Assembly: GCA_041398245.1 (NCBI GenBank)
Contig: JAWKVC010000005.1
Span: 146,300 to 210,299, forward strand
From: UBA7672 sp041398245
Lineage (GTDB): Bacteria; Pseudomonadota; Alphaproteobacteria; Caulobacterales; Hyphomonadaceae
DNA length: 64,000 nt
Reading direction: 5' to 3'
The position numbers and the translations under genes were made by a program. Each line of letters opens with the position of its first letter. Within the stretch, counting starts at the first letter, position 1. The notes under the pieces were generated by a model. It was given only the letters and a program-made list of their open reading frames with translations. It was not told where the DNA came from and did no database searches. Shown one piece after another: positions 45,203 through 55,036 of the stretch.

Positions 45203-45522
45203 GCGCTGTCGCCTTCGCCCTTGTCCGTCTTGGCCGCGTCCGCCGCGTCCTGGTTGGCCTTCATCGCGGTCGCAACAACATTCCGCACGCCGGCCACGAA
45301 CCCGAGCATGAGGCAGATCAGGACGCCCCAAGGTGAAACCTTGAACAGGGCGTCTATCCCCAAACCCAGGACCACTCCCACAATGACGGCGGCCGCGAAG
45401 TCCGACGCCATGCGGAAACCGGCGCCCATTCCCTTGCCCGTCGCCATCTGGCTGGGGCGCTCCCGCGCGTCGATCTTCGCCTGGGCCTCGGCGATCCGCT
45501 TGTTCAGATCGTCTTCGCCCAT
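45199..45522 (-). CDS. atpI: ATP synthase assembly protein I (AtpI)
   Basis: 107 residues. Small membrane protein heading F0 operons, thought to help assemble the c-ring. Start at the ATG at 45522; GMGAGFRMASDFAAAVIVGV and VSPWGVLICLMLGFVAGVRN match alphaproteobacterial AtpI, with two membrane helices and a charged C-terminus ending KTDKGEGDSA. First gene of the leftward operon atpI-B-E-F'-F; the promoter should be in 45523-45757. Confidence 0.9.
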   Translation of the reverse strand: MGEDDLNKRIAEAQAKIDARERPSQMATGKGMGAGFRMASDFAAAVIVGVVLGLGIDALFKVSPWGVLICLMLGFVAGVRNVVATAMKANQDAADAAKTDKGEGDSA

Positions 45523-45757
45523 GTCGAACGTCCGCGTGGGAAGGGAAAAAGTCCGGCCCTGCGTGCGCCAAAACCCCGGAAATCCGATAGAAAACCAAGG
45601 CCTCGCCGCGCGCGAAGCTATATGGGCCGATCCGAGTCCAGTCAAGCAATTGTCACGCCGAATTCGGCTCGTAACTGATTGATTCAAGGCGACATTTCGA
45701 GAAGCGAAAACGCCGCAGCCAAGCCGCCCCGCCCGGCGCCGCCCGATCCGGCCCCGC

Positions 45758-46558
45758 CTAGTGCCAGCCGAAGGCCAGCGACCCCAGCGTCAGCACGATC
45801 TCGAAGGCGATCAGTGCGATGATGGCGATCTCCAGCCGCCGGCTGGTGTAGGCGTCCGCCACTTCCGAGATCGCCCGCGCCGTTTCCTCGATCACCTGCA
45901 CCTTGCGGGCAAGGCCCCGGCCGCGCTCGGGCAGCTCGTATTCCTCGCTCAGCCGGTTGTGCAGCCGCTGCAGGTCCGGCCGGTCCCACAGGATATCCGG
46001 CTTCTCGCCCACCTCGACCCGGCCCACCATGCGGTGCTGCGCCAGCAGCGCCCCGCCCAGCAGTTTCAGCGCCTCGTTCGACTTCAGCCAACGCCCGCCC
46101 GTGCGCTCCAGCTCCTTGGCGAACGGCTCCAGCTGTTCGAACACGCCGACGATCCGCTGCTCATCGCGCGCCAGAACAACGCTTTTGGCCAGCGCGTCGG
46201 CCATCACCAGAAACCGCTCCACCGAAAAATCGTTCAGGATGAAGACGCCGTCCTGCGGCGGCGTCTCGGCCTGTGGGTCGCCCAGCGTCGCAATCGCGGT
46301 TTCCTTCTCGACCGTTTCAAACGGTCCGGTCACCGCATGGCGCACGGCGTCGGGTACGGTCGTGCCGCTGACGCCTTCCGGCTCCGCGATCACCACGGCC
46401 CCGAAGCGGAACACCGCAATGCGCACGCCATCCTCGCGCACGCAGATGCGCGGCGCCTGCATCACCGTATGAAAGCCTTCAAGCGACAGCTTGCGCGTGT
46501 CGATCCGCTCGCCGAGCAGATGGCTGGTCACGCGATAGGTCTGGGTTGGGGTTGTCAC
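45758..46558 (-). CDS. RMD1/DUF155 family membrane protein
   Basis: 266 residues from the GTG at 46558, which has GGAGCG upstream. The DUF155/YagE-RMD1 pattern is clear: RIAVFRFGAVVIAEPEGV, ILNDFSVERFLVMADALAKS, LARDEQRIVGVFEQLEPFA and the C-terminal membrane helix RRLEIAIIALIAFEIVLTLG. Eukaryotic relatives act at mitochondrial membranes; the bacterial role is unknown. It lies between the atp operon and a serine hydrolase gene, same strand. Confidence 0.88.
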   Translation of the reverse strand: MTTPTQTYRVTSHLLGERIDTRKLSLEGFHTVMQAPRICVREDGVRIAVFRFGAVVIAEPEGVSGTTVPDAVRHAVTGPFETVEKETAIATLGDPQAETPPQDGVFILNDFSVERFLVMADALAKSVVLARDEQRIVGVFEQLEPFAKELERTGGRWLKSNEALKLLGGALLAQHRMVGRVEVGEKPDILWDRPDLQRLHNRLSEEYELPERGRGLARKVQVIEETARAISEVADAYTSRRLEIAIIALIAFEIVLTLGSLAFGWH

Positions 46559-46619
46559 GCATCGCTCCGACGCTTTGATCTGCGCAGCGATAACCGAATT
46601 TGCGTTCACACGGGAGAGG

Positions 46620-47753
46620 TCACCCCTTGAGCGAAGCGTAGGTGGCCTGAAGCAGCCCGAAGCCGCGAGGGTCGCCAAGCAGACCGGATTCCATGCGGTT
46701 CATGACGTAGGAGACGCAGAGGTGCTCGTCGGGATCGACGACGACAGTTGAGCCGCCATAACCGCCCCAGTAGGCGATGCGCTCGCTCGGGCCGAGCGGG
46801 AAGTCGCGTGAGGAGAGGCCATATCCCATGCCGAACACGATTGGCAGGCCGAGAACCAGATCCTCCGTGGCGGATTGCGTCTCGAAGATTCGTGCTGCGC
46901 CAGCCTCCGAGAGGATCGTCCTGCCGAAGGCTGATCCACCGTTCGCCATGGGCGTCTGGGCGCGGACGATGCTGCGAGCATTGCCATGGCCGTTTGCAGC
47001 GGGAATTTCGGCGGCGCGCCAGGCGCGTGTGCGGGTTGCGCCGACATCGACGGCTGGGTTGGCGAAGGTGCGCGCGGCAATCGAGCCGTCATCGGAGACT
47101 GGCACGCCCTCAGCCGGCGGGATCAGATCTGCAACTCGGGGTTCAGCGCTTTCGGGCGTTCCGATGTGGAAATCCGCGCCGAGCGGTTCTGCGATTTCCT
47201 GACGGAAGAAGTCGCCAAGTGTCTGGCCGGTCACGCGGCGCACGATCTCGCCGATGAGGTGGCCCTGCGTGAGCGCGTGATAGCCCGACTGTGTCCCCGG
47301 CTCCCACCACGGCGCCTGACGGGCGAGTGCTTGCGTCATCCAGTCCCAGTCGTAGAGCGCATCACCCTCGACGCGCTCGTCCATGCCCGAGAGGCCTGCA
47401 GTATGGCTGAGGAAGTGACGAACCTCGACGCCGGCTTTTCCGTTCTGCGCAAAGTCTGGCCAGTATTTCGAGGCAGGCGCCGCGAGATCCACCTCGCCGC
47501 GATCAGCCAGCAGGAGCAGGGACATTGCGGCCATTGTCTTTGTGCTTGACCAGACGTTGACGAGCGTGTCTTCGCGCCAGGGCATGGTGCGTTCGGCATC
47601 AAGATGGCCGCCCCAAAGATCGACGACGAATCTGCCTTCGTGCGTGACCGCCACGGAGGCGCCGACATCTGCGTTCCTTGCGAAATTCGTCTCGAAAGCA
47701 GCCCTGACAGGTTCGAAGCGCGGGTCGCAGAAGCCATTGATCGGTACGGTCAT
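46620..47753 (-). CDS. Serine hydrolase (beta-lactamase/esterase family)
   Basis: 377 residues, no signal peptide. Beta-lactamase_2/class C-like fold: catalytic SxxK in NVWSSTKTMAAMSLLL, Tyr motif YHALTQGHLIGEIV and a late GGYGGSTVVVDP that plays the KTG-like role. Such proteins act on esters or peptides (for example EstB or EstA types). Start MTVPINGFCDPRF overlaps the smc stop as ATGA, so it may be translated from the smc message. Confidence 0.9.
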   Translation of the reverse strand: MTVPINGFCDPRFEPVRAAFETNFARNADVGASVAVTHEGRFVVDLWGGHLDAERTMPWREDTLVNVWSSTKTMAAMSLLLLADRGEVDLAAPASKYWPDFAQNGKAGVEVRHFLSHTAGLSGMDERVEGDALYDWDWMTQALARQAPWWEPGTQSGYHALTQGHLIGEIVRRVTGQTLGDFFRQEIAEPLGADFHIGTPESAEPRVADLIPPAEGVPVSDDGSIAARTFANPAVDVGATRTRAWRAAEIPAANGHGNARSIVRAQTPMANGGSAFGRTILSEAGAARIFETQSATEDLVLGLPIVFGMGYGLSSRDFPLGPSERIAYWGGYGGSTVVVDPDEHLCVSYVMNRMESGLLGDPRGFGLLQATYASLKG

Positions 47754-50700
47754 GCAGCAGCCAACCGCTCTGCCGCCTGCAGGTCAACAGAAACAAGCCG
47801 CGACACGCCGCGCTCCTGCATGGTCACGCCGAACAGCCGGTCCATGCGCGACATGGTGACGGCGTTGTGCGTGATGATGATGAAGCGCGTTTCGGTGCGC
47901 GTGCGCATCTCCTCCAGCAGCCGGCAGAAGCGATCGACGTTCGCGTCGTCCAGCGGCGCGTCTACCTCGTCCAGCACGCAGATCGGGGCAGGGCGCGACA
48001 GGAACACCGCGAAGATCAGCGCCGTCGCCGTCAGCGCCTGTTCACCGCCCGACATCAGCGACAACTGTCCCAGCCGTTTCCCCGGCGGCGAGGCGAAGAT
48101 CTCCAGCCCCGCATCCAGCGGATCGTCGCTCTCCGTCAGCCGCAGCTCGGCATGCCCGCCGCCGAACAGCGCGGTGAACAGCGATCCGAAATGCGAATTC
48201 ACCAGCTGGAACGCATCCAGCAGGCGCTGGCGCCCGTCCATGTTCAGCGCATCGATCCCTTCGCGCAGCCGCCCGATCGCCGCCGTCAGGTCATCGCGTT
48301 CCTCGATCTGAAAGCCCATGCGCTTGGAGATTTCGGTCAACTGCTCGTCCGCTTCCATGTTGACCGCGCCAAGCTGGTCGCGTTCGCGGCGCAGCTGCGC
48401 CAGCCGCGTGTCCAGCACGTGCGCATCATGCGCGCCGCTGTCATTCTCGGCTGTATCGCCCTCGCCGAACTCCTCCCGCGCGGCCTTCGCCGCCGCAAGG
48501 ATCGCGGCCACCCGCGCTTCCAGCTCGTCCAGCTCCTGCTCGAACGCCGCGCGCACCTGTTCGGCGATCTCGGCCTCGCGCCGCACCGCGGCCTCCAGCC
48601 GTGCCTCGGCCCGCACCAGCATCTCCCGCGCCTGCGCCGATCCATCGCGCGCGGCGCGCGAAGCCATCTCCGCATCGCGCAGCGCGCCTTCGGCTTCGGC
48701 AAGCGTATCCGCCGCTTCCCGCCGCGCCGCTTCCGCCGCCTCGGAGCTATTCGCCAGCTCGTCCATCCTCGTCTGCAACGCCGCCGGCTGATCCTTCGTG
48801 CCGGCCAGCCGCGTGCGCGCCTCGGCCAGATCGCGCGCAATCGTCGTCAGCCGCGCCGACGCCTCGGATGTACGCGCCAGCCATTCGTCGCGATCATGTG
48901 TCAGCGCCAGCCGCTGCGCCGCCGCGCGTTCCATGTCGCGCAGGAAAGCGTCCAGCGCCGCCGCTGCGCTGCGTTCGGCGTCGCGCGCGCCTTTCGCCTT
49001 GCCGGCCAGCAGGATCAGGATTTCGCGATCCCGGTCCGAAGGCGCTGCCCCCAGCGCCGACTTCGCCTGCGCCAGCGCAGCCGCCGCGATGTCGCGCTCG
49101 GCCGTCAGCCTTTGCGCCGTTTCCTTCAGCGCCGCGCCACGCAGCGACAGCCGCTCCACATCCTGCTCCGCGCGGATCGCCGCCTCGTGCGCCTGCGCCG
49201 CCGCCCGCGTCAGCTCGGGCACATTCTTCCGCGCGGCCATCAGCGTGACTTCAGCATCGGTCAGTTGTTGCGACGCCTTGTTGCGCGCCTCGGCCGCCGC
49301 GTCGCGCTCCTTCGCCGCCGCCGCGATCTCGGGAACCAGCGCCGTGCGCCGCGCCCGCTGTTCCAGCTTCTCGGCGGATGTCAGCGGCGCTTCGGCCTTG
49401 CGCACGAAACCGTCCCAGCGCCACAGATCGCCCTCGCGGCTCACCAGGCTCTGCCCCGGCAGAAGCCGTGTCACCAGCGCCGGCCCCTGCGTGCGTTCCA
49501 CCAACCCGCACTGCGTCAGCCGCGCGTGCAGCTCCGCCGGCGCCTCGACCAGATCGCTCAGCGGCGTTGCGCCCTCGGGCAGGCGCGCACCGATATCGCC
49601 ATGCGTTCCCGACCAGTGCACCGGCGAGGCCGTGTCCGCCGGCGCATCGAGATCATCGTCCAGCGCCGCCGCCATCGCGCGCTCAAAGCCCGGCGCCTTC
49701 ACGCCGTCCATCACTGGCGGCGCAGCCGTCGCCGCCACCTGCCGCAGCAGCCGGTCGAGACCTTTGAGTTCAGCCTCCAGCTCCCCAACCTTGCGTTCAG
49801 CCGCCAGAAGCGGCGGCGTCAGCCTTGCCTCCAGCGCCCGCGCCTCATCCACCGCGCGCATCGCCGCGGCGAGGGTGGATTGCGCCGCCCGCGCCTTCGC
49901 TTCGGCGTCGGCATGGCGCGCCCGCGCGTGCTTCAGCGCGGCGTCGAGCGTGGCGGCGTCGCCGATCGCCGCCAGTTCCTGCTGCGCCTTCGCCAGATCG
50001 GCGGACAGACGCGCATAACGCTCGTCTTCGCGCCGCACAGCCGCCTGGGCCGCAGCCGCTTCGGCCTCCGCCCGCGCGAGCGCGGCGCGGCGCTGGTCGG
50101 CTTCCTGCTCGAAGGTCTGCAGGTCCGCCATGGCCGCATCGACCGCCGCCGACAGTTCGGCCTCGCGCTTCGCCTGCGCCGCAGCATCTTCCGGCGGCAG
50201 TGCGTCAAGCCCGGCCTTCGCGCGCTCGGCCCGCGCCTGCGCATCGTCGCGCTGCACGGTCTCGCGCGTCGTCTCCTCGATCAGGCGTGTGATGTCCCGC
50301 TCCAGCCGCGCCACGGCTTCTTTCGCCGCATCGCGCTCGGCTTCGATCCGCGCCAGCTGCAGCTTGATCACGCCGAGCTTGCCCGCCGCCTCGGCCTCGG
50401 CCGCGCGCAACGGTTCCAGACCCGCGCGCGCTTCCAATTCCGCCGCCGTGCTCCTCGCGGTTGTGGAAACAGCTTTCTGCTCCTCGGCCCGGGCCGTCTC
50501 CAGCGCCTTGTGCGCCTCCGCCGTCTCGACGACAGCTCCACGCCAGCGCGCCGCGCCGAGTCTGGCTTCCAGCGCCGCGATCTCTTCCGACAGCGCGCGG
50601 TACTTCCGGGCCTTGCTCGCCTGCCGCTTCAGCGAGTTCGCCTGCCGCTCCACCTCGGCCATGATGTCGTTCAGCTTGGCGAGGTTCTCGTCCGCCGCCT

Positions 50701-51251
50701 TCAGCTTCAGCTCGGCCTCGTGCCGGCGCGCGGCGAGACCGCCAATGCCGGCCGCCTCCGAGGATCCGGCGGCGGTTCTGCGGCTTGGCCCCGATCAGCC
50801 TGCTGATCTGTCCCTGCCGCACCAGCGCCGGCGAGTTGGCGCTGGTCGAGGCGTCCGCGAACAGAAGCTGCACGTCCTTGGCGCGCACTGTCCGCCCGTT
50901 GATGCGATAGCTCGATCCCGCCCCCCGGCGCAGCAGGCGGCGGATCTCGATAACATCCTCATCGTTGAACTCCGCCGGCGCGCCCCGGTCGCGATTGTCC
51001 AGCAGCAGCGTGACCTCGGCCATCTCGCGCGCCGGCCGCGCATCGGTGCCGGAAAAGATCAGGTCGTCCATCTCCCCGCCGCGCATCGCCCGCGCCGAGG
51101 TCGCCCCCATCGCCCAGCGCAGCGCTTCCAGCAGGTTGGACTTGCCGCAGCCATTGGGTCCGACAATGCCGGTGAGGCCTTCCTCGATCGGCACGTCGAC
51201 CGGATCGACGAAGGACTTGAAGCCCGCGATTTTGAGGCCGGTGAGGTGCAA
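47750..51251 (-). CDS. smc: Chromosome segregation protein Smc (single frameshift)
   Basis: About 1167 residues if repaired. Smc dimers load on DNA and help organise and separate sister chromosomes. N-terminus: HLTGLKIAGFKSFVDPV, Walker A GPNGCGKSNLLEAL, then ALVRQGQISRLIGAKPQN. The C-terminal half has a long coiled coil, a hinge, signature LSLMSGGEQALTATALIF and Walker B ICVLDEVDAPLDDANV. Around 50758-50763 the expected ILEEAAGIGG is read as ILGGGRHW; restoring two bases rejoins the frame, and 3502 bases plus two is divisible by three. The rest is intact, so an indel error is likely. Confidence 0.92.
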
Positions 51252-51315
51252 GCCGTTTCCCGTTTCGCCCCAGAAATCGGGCTTTTGGCCCCCTTACGGG
51301 CCGCTGGGGCAGGGG

Positions 51316-51972
51316 TCAATGGCCGTCGCCGGAAGGGGGAGACGCCGCCTTCGCGAGGGCTGCATCCAGTTGCGCCGACAGGTCCTCCAGCGTCTCCAGC
51401 TCCAGCTTGCGGCCGTCGATGGCGAAGCTGGGCGTGCCGGTGATCTCGGCCGGCGCCGCTTGGGCGCCCGCCCGCGTGTGTGCGAGGATCGCCTCATCAT
51501 CGATGCAGCTGCCCACCTCATCATTGTCGAGGCCATGCATCTTGCCCACGCCGCGCAGTTCCTGCTGCAGCTGCCAGGGATTGCGCGCCGCCGAGATCAG
51601 CGTGCGCTGCGCGTCGAACAGCGTCGCGATCACGTCGAAATACTTGTCCTCGCCCGCGCAGCGCGCCAGCGCCTCGCCCGCCATGGCGATCGCCACGGGC
51701 TGCGTCGGCATCATCACGAAGCGCAGCTTCACCTTGCCGGTGTCGATGTATTTCGCCTTGAGGTCGGGGAAGACCTGCTGGTGGAACGCCAGGCAATGGC
51801 CGCAGGTGGTTGAGGCGTACTCCACCAGCGCTACCGGCGCATCGGGATTTCCCAGCACCGCATCGCCGAGGAAAGGCGAAATCGCTACCGTTTCGTAGGG
51901 CTCCGGCGCGCGCGCTTCCTCGCAGGCGGCAAGCGCAAGGCCCAGCACGGCGACGATGGCGCGAAGCTTCAT
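51316..51972 (-). CDS. DsbA family thiol:disulfide protein, lipoprotein (second copy)
   Basis: 218 residues. Lipobox LALAACEE. Thioredoxin_4 domain with redox motif ASTTCGHCLAFHQQVFPD (CGHC) and cis-Pro in ITGTPSFAIDG. Helical insertion AMAGEALARCAGEDKYFDV has an extra Cys as in the neighbouring copy. It follows 51974-52720 with one base between, so the two are an operon duplication. Likely oxidase or isomerase in the envelope. Confidence 0.9.
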   Translation of the reverse strand: MKLRAIVAVLGLALAACEEARAPEPYETVAISPFLGDAVLGNPDAPVALVEYASTTCGHCLAFHQQVFPDLKAKYIDTGKVKLRFVMMPTQPVAIAMAGEALARCAGEDKYFDVIATLFDAQRTLISAARNPWQLQQELRGVGKMHGLDNDEVGSCIDDEAILAHTRAGAQAAPAEITGTPSFAIDGRKLELETLEDLSAQLDAALAKAASPPSGDGH

Positions 51973-51973
51973 G

Positions 51974-52720
51974 CTATTGCGCGGGCGCCTCGGTCGCGGG
52001 GGCTGCGCCTTCGGCCGGCGCGGCGTCCGGGTTCAGCTTGGCCTCGATGGCGGCCTTCACGCCCTCATAGGTGATGTCCTTGAGCAGCTTGCCATCCACG
52101 AAGATGGTCGGCGTCAGGCGTCCCTGCACGGTCGGGTCGGCCGCTTTCAGTTCCTGTTCGCCCCGGTCGCCGGACTTCACGATCGCCTCGCGCAGGGCGG
52201 GCGTGTGGTCCATGCAGGTCACGGCCTCGTCCCACGTCATGCCGTGCTTGGTCACGATGTCGGAAAGAACGGTCGCCGCCTTGCCATCGCGCGCCGATTC
52301 CATGATGTCCATGAATTTGCCGAAGAACTCATCGACCAGAACATGGTGCAGCTCCGGGCCCTTGCAGCGCGTGATCGTGGCCAGCGTGATGTCGAACGCC
52401 TGCGGGTCGATCGACATGTCGCGATAGATGTACCGCAGCTTGCCGGTGTCGATGTATTCGCGCTTGATGCGTGGATAGACCTGACGCGCGAAATCGCGGC
52501 AGTGCGAGCAGGAGAGCGAGGCGTATTCCACCATCTCCACCGGCGCATCGGCCGCGCCCTGCGGCGCATCGCCCAGCACCGGATCAACCGGCACGGGCTT
52601 GAAATCGGTCTGCGGTCCGGCGCTCTCGCCGCCGCAGGCGGCCAGCACGGCCATCGCCATGACGCCGGCGGCCAGGCCTCCGGCGCGGCGAATGAGAGAT
52701 CCATTGATCGCGAACGTCAT
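51974..52720 (-). CDS. DsbA family thiol:disulfide protein, lipoprotein (third copy)
   Basis: 248 residues. Lipobox VLAACGG, redox motif ASLSCSHCRDFARQVYP (CSHC), cis-Pro in LTPTIFVDGK and a Pro/Ala/Glu-rich tail. Different CxxC dipeptides in the three DsbA-like proteins (PG, GH, SH) suggest different redox potentials. It lies downstream of dciA and upstream of its paralogue, all leftward. Confidence 0.9.
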   Translation of the reverse strand: MTFAINGSLIRRAGGLAAGVMAMAVLAACGGESAGPQTDFKPVPVDPVLGDAPQGAADAPVEMVEYASLSCSHCRDFARQVYPRIKREYIDTGKLRYIYRDMSIDPQAFDITLATITRCKGPELHHVLVDEFFGKFMDIMESARDGKAATVLSDIVTKHGMTWDEAVTCMDHTPALREAIVKSGDRGEQELKAADPTVQGRLTPTIFVDGKLLKDITYEGVKAAIEAKLNPDAAPAEGAAPATEAPAQ

Positions 52721-52818
52721 GGGCAGCCTTCCTCAACACTTGGCCCGGTTTTGGCCAAACCCGCCGCGGCGGTCAACAAACGCGTTCGCGAAGGCGTTAT
52801 CAGCGGGTGTAGGCGGGA

Positions 52819-53349
52819 TTACGACTTTCTCATCCCCGTCAGAACAGCCTCGCCCAGCCCCGTCAGCGCCTTGCGCAGCGGATTGTCCTTCACCGGCGTC
52901 AGGCGTTTCACCAGATCGGCGCGCTGTTCCGGCGTCAGCGGTTTGGGGATCACCAGCGCCAGCTGTTTCGGCGGCGCGGTCTGCACGATCTTCAGGGATT
53001 TGATCTTCGATCCCGAGGCAAGGTTCACCCGCTCGAGGATATGATCCTTCGCATGCTGGATGATCGGCGCCGCCGCCGATGGCGCGCGCAGGTGCAGGAC
53101 GCCGCCGCCCTTGCCCCTGGAGACGCGCACCGGCTCCGTCACCGCCGCCAGCTTCAGCCCCACAATCTCCGACCAGCGCGACTTCAGCGTCTCCGGCGCC
53201 GGCCCGGCATCCTTCAGGATCGGCCGCAGCGCCCTGTTCAGCGCCACGCCCATGGGCTTGGCCGGACGATAGACCGGAACGGCATGCACGGCCGCGAGGC
53301 GCTGTTCCGCCTCCCGCTCCTTCTCGCGCGCTTCCCAGTCAGTGGTCAT
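52819..53349 (-). CDS. dciA: DUF721/DciA-like protein
   Basis: 176 residues. DUF721 is the DciA family, the usual loader or helper of the replicative helicase DnaB in bacteria lacking DnaC. A basic N-terminus with Arg/Glu/Ala is followed by SRWSEIVGLKLAAVTEPVRV and LHLRAPSAAAPIIQHAKDHI, the core KH-like domain. The gene lies near mutY and smc, a common alphaproteobacterial neighbourhood. The symbol is by family. Confidence 0.82.
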   Translation of the reverse strand: MTTDWEAREKEREAEQRLAAVHAVPVYRPAKPMGVALNRALRPILKDAGPAPETLKSRWSEIVGLKLAAVTEPVRVSRGKGGGVLHLRAPSAAAPIIQHAKDHILERVNLASGSKIKSLKIVQTAPPKQLALVIPKPLTPEQRADLVKRLTPVKDNPLRKALTGLGEAVLTGMRKS

Positions 53350-53358
53350 GTGGGACTA

Positions 53359-53826
53359 CTAGGCCGAAGCGGGCAGAAAGAACATGCCCGAAACCGCAAG
53401 GCCGCCGCCAATCAGCGCGAGCAGGACGCCCAGCAGGAAGATGATGTTGAACGCCTGCCGGTAGGATTTTGTCCCACCCTTCCTGTCGGACAGTTTTGCA
53501 AGGCGCACGTCCTCGATCTGCAGACGTTCGCTAACCAGTTCGTCGATCTTGTCGTGCGCCCGCTCGGCAATCTTGACCAGTTCGGCCACCCTGCGGTCCA
53601 GCGACTTGAAGGCGTAGGTCAGCACCAGCAGCACAACCGAGATCGCAATGGCGAACGGATAGAGCCGCGCCTCCAGCGCCGAGGCGAATCCCGCAACCGC
53701 CGCCGCGATCAGCACAACGTAGAAGTTGAACAGCTGCAGCCTCTGCTCGGCGTGGACCTTGAACCATTCCTGCGCGCGGCAGGCGGCGATATCGATCGCC
53801 TTCTCGTAGGAGAGGTTCTCGCTCAT
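53359..53826 (-). CDS. Membrane protein, three predicted helices, unknown function
   Basis: 155 residues from the ATG at 53826, preceded by GGAGGG. Opening ENLSYEKAIDIAACRAQEWF is soluble; two helices (FNFYVVLIAAAVAGFASAL and LYPFAIAISVVLLVLTYAF) are followed by a charged helical stretch and a third helix (AFNIIFLLGVLLALIGGG). The layout resembles small helical membrane proteins that oligomerise. No family assigned. Lies between dciA and the divergent mutY. Confidence 0.72.
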   Translation of the reverse strand: MSENLSYEKAIDIAACRAQEWFKVHAEQRLQLFNFYVVLIAAAVAGFASALEARLYPFAIAISVVLLVLTYAFKSLDRRVAELVKIAERAHDKIDELVSERLQIEDVRLAKLSDRKGGTKSYRQAFNIIFLLGVLLALIGGGLAVSGMFFLPASA

Positions 53827-53937
53827 CCAACCCTCCGTACAGCCGCGCCATCCGTCCCGCGCCAGCTTGCCAGCAATCGCGTTTCGTCGGAATGGCCATT
53901 TGCTCACCAATCAGGGGACAGGCCCCGACCGGGATTC

Positions 53938-55029
53938 ATGGCCGCTAACAGCCTGAAAAGATTACTCACCGCTGTGGATCGCTGGTACCGGCGGCACGGG
54001 CGCCAGCTTCCCTGGCGCATCGGCCCGGCCGAACGCGACGCGGGCGTAAAGCCCGATCCCTATCTCGTCTGGCTGTCGGAAGTGATGCTGCAACAGACGA
54101 CAATTCCCCATGCCACGCCGTACTTTGAAGCCTTCCGCACGCGCTGGCCAACGGTGCAGCAGCTCGCAAAAGCCAGCTGGGATGATGTCTCCGCCGCCTG
54201 GGCCGGACTTGGCTACTACTCCCGCGCGCGTAATCTCCACGCCTGTGCAAAAGCCGTTGCGGAGCAGGGCGCCTATCCACAGGACGCGGCGAGCCTCCGC
54301 GTGCTGCCCGGCATCGGTCCCTACACGTCCGCCGCCATCGCTTCGATCGCCTTCGACGAACGCATCACGCCGGTCGACGGCAATATCGAGCGCGTTGTCT
54401 CGCGCCTCTACGCCGTCGGGTCGGATGGAACCGAGACCGGCTGGCGCGCCGCCAAGCAGGTGATCGCCGCGAAGGCGCAGGAGATGGCGCACGCTCTCCC
54501 GCACGATCAGCGCGCCGGCGATCTGGCGCAGGCGCTGATGGATCTTGGCGCCACGGTCTGCACGCCGCGCGGGCCCAACTGCGCCATGTGCCCGGTGTGG
54601 GATTTCTGCGAGGCGCGCAAGCTCGGCGAACAGGAGCGCTATCCCGTCAAGGCCGAGAAGAAGGCAACGCCAACGCGCCACGGCGCCGCCTTCGTGCTGG
54701 TGCGCGGCGAGACCGTGCTGCTGATCCGGCGTCCGCCCTCAGGCCTCCTGGGCGGCATGATGATGCCGCCGACCAGCGCCTGGCTGGAGCAGCAGACGGA
54801 TGATCCGCTGGCCGAGGCGCCCGGCGGCTTCGCGTGGGAGCACATCGGCGAGGTGCGCCATGTCTTCACGCATTTCGCGCTCAGGCTCGCCGTCTATCGC
54901 GCCGAAGCCGGCCCCCGCGCGAATGTGGACGGCGAATGGCTGACGCACGCCGACGCACTGGCCGCGCTCCCCACCGTCGGCCGCAAGGCCGTCGCGCTTG
55001 GGTTGGGCGGCGCGAAGACGAAACGCTGA
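53938..55029 (+). CDS. mutY: A/G-specific adenine glycosylase MutY
   Basis: 363 residues. It removes A opposite 8-oxoG. HhH-GPD domain: LPWRIGPAERDAGVKPDPY, catalytic Glu in WLSEVMLQQTTI, the helix-hairpin-helix LRVLPGIGPYTSAAIASIAF and catalytic Asp in ITPVDGNIERVV. An iron-sulfur cluster loop has CTPRGPNCAMCPVWDFC (four Cys), and a C-terminal Nudix-like domain recognises 8-oxoG. Start ATG at 53938; 8 bases separate its stop from the convergent acyl-CoA synthetase gene. Confidence 0.96.
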   Translation: MAANSLKRLLTAVDRWYRRHGRQLPWRIGPAERDAGVKPDPYLVWLSEVMLQQTTIPHATPYFEAFRTRWPTVQQLAKASWDDVSAAWAGLGYYSRARNLHACAKAVAEQGAYPQDAASLRVLPGIGPYTSAAIASIAFDERITPVDGNIERVVSRLYAVGSDGTETGWRAAKQVIAAKAQEMAHALPHDQRAGDLAQALMDLGATVCTPRGPNCAMCPVWDFCEARKLGEQERYPVKAEKKATPTRHGAAFVLVRGETVLLIRRPPSGLLGGMMMPPTSAWLEQQTDDPLAEAPGGFAWEHIGEVRHVFTHFALRLAVYRAEAGPRANVDGEWLTHADALAALPTVGRKAVALGLGGAKTKR

Positions 55030-55036
55030 GCCGGAT

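Noticed and set aside
47867..50806. Plus-strand open frame of 979 codons opposite smc
   Set aside because: Arg/Gln-rich low-complexity shadow of the Smc coiled coil.
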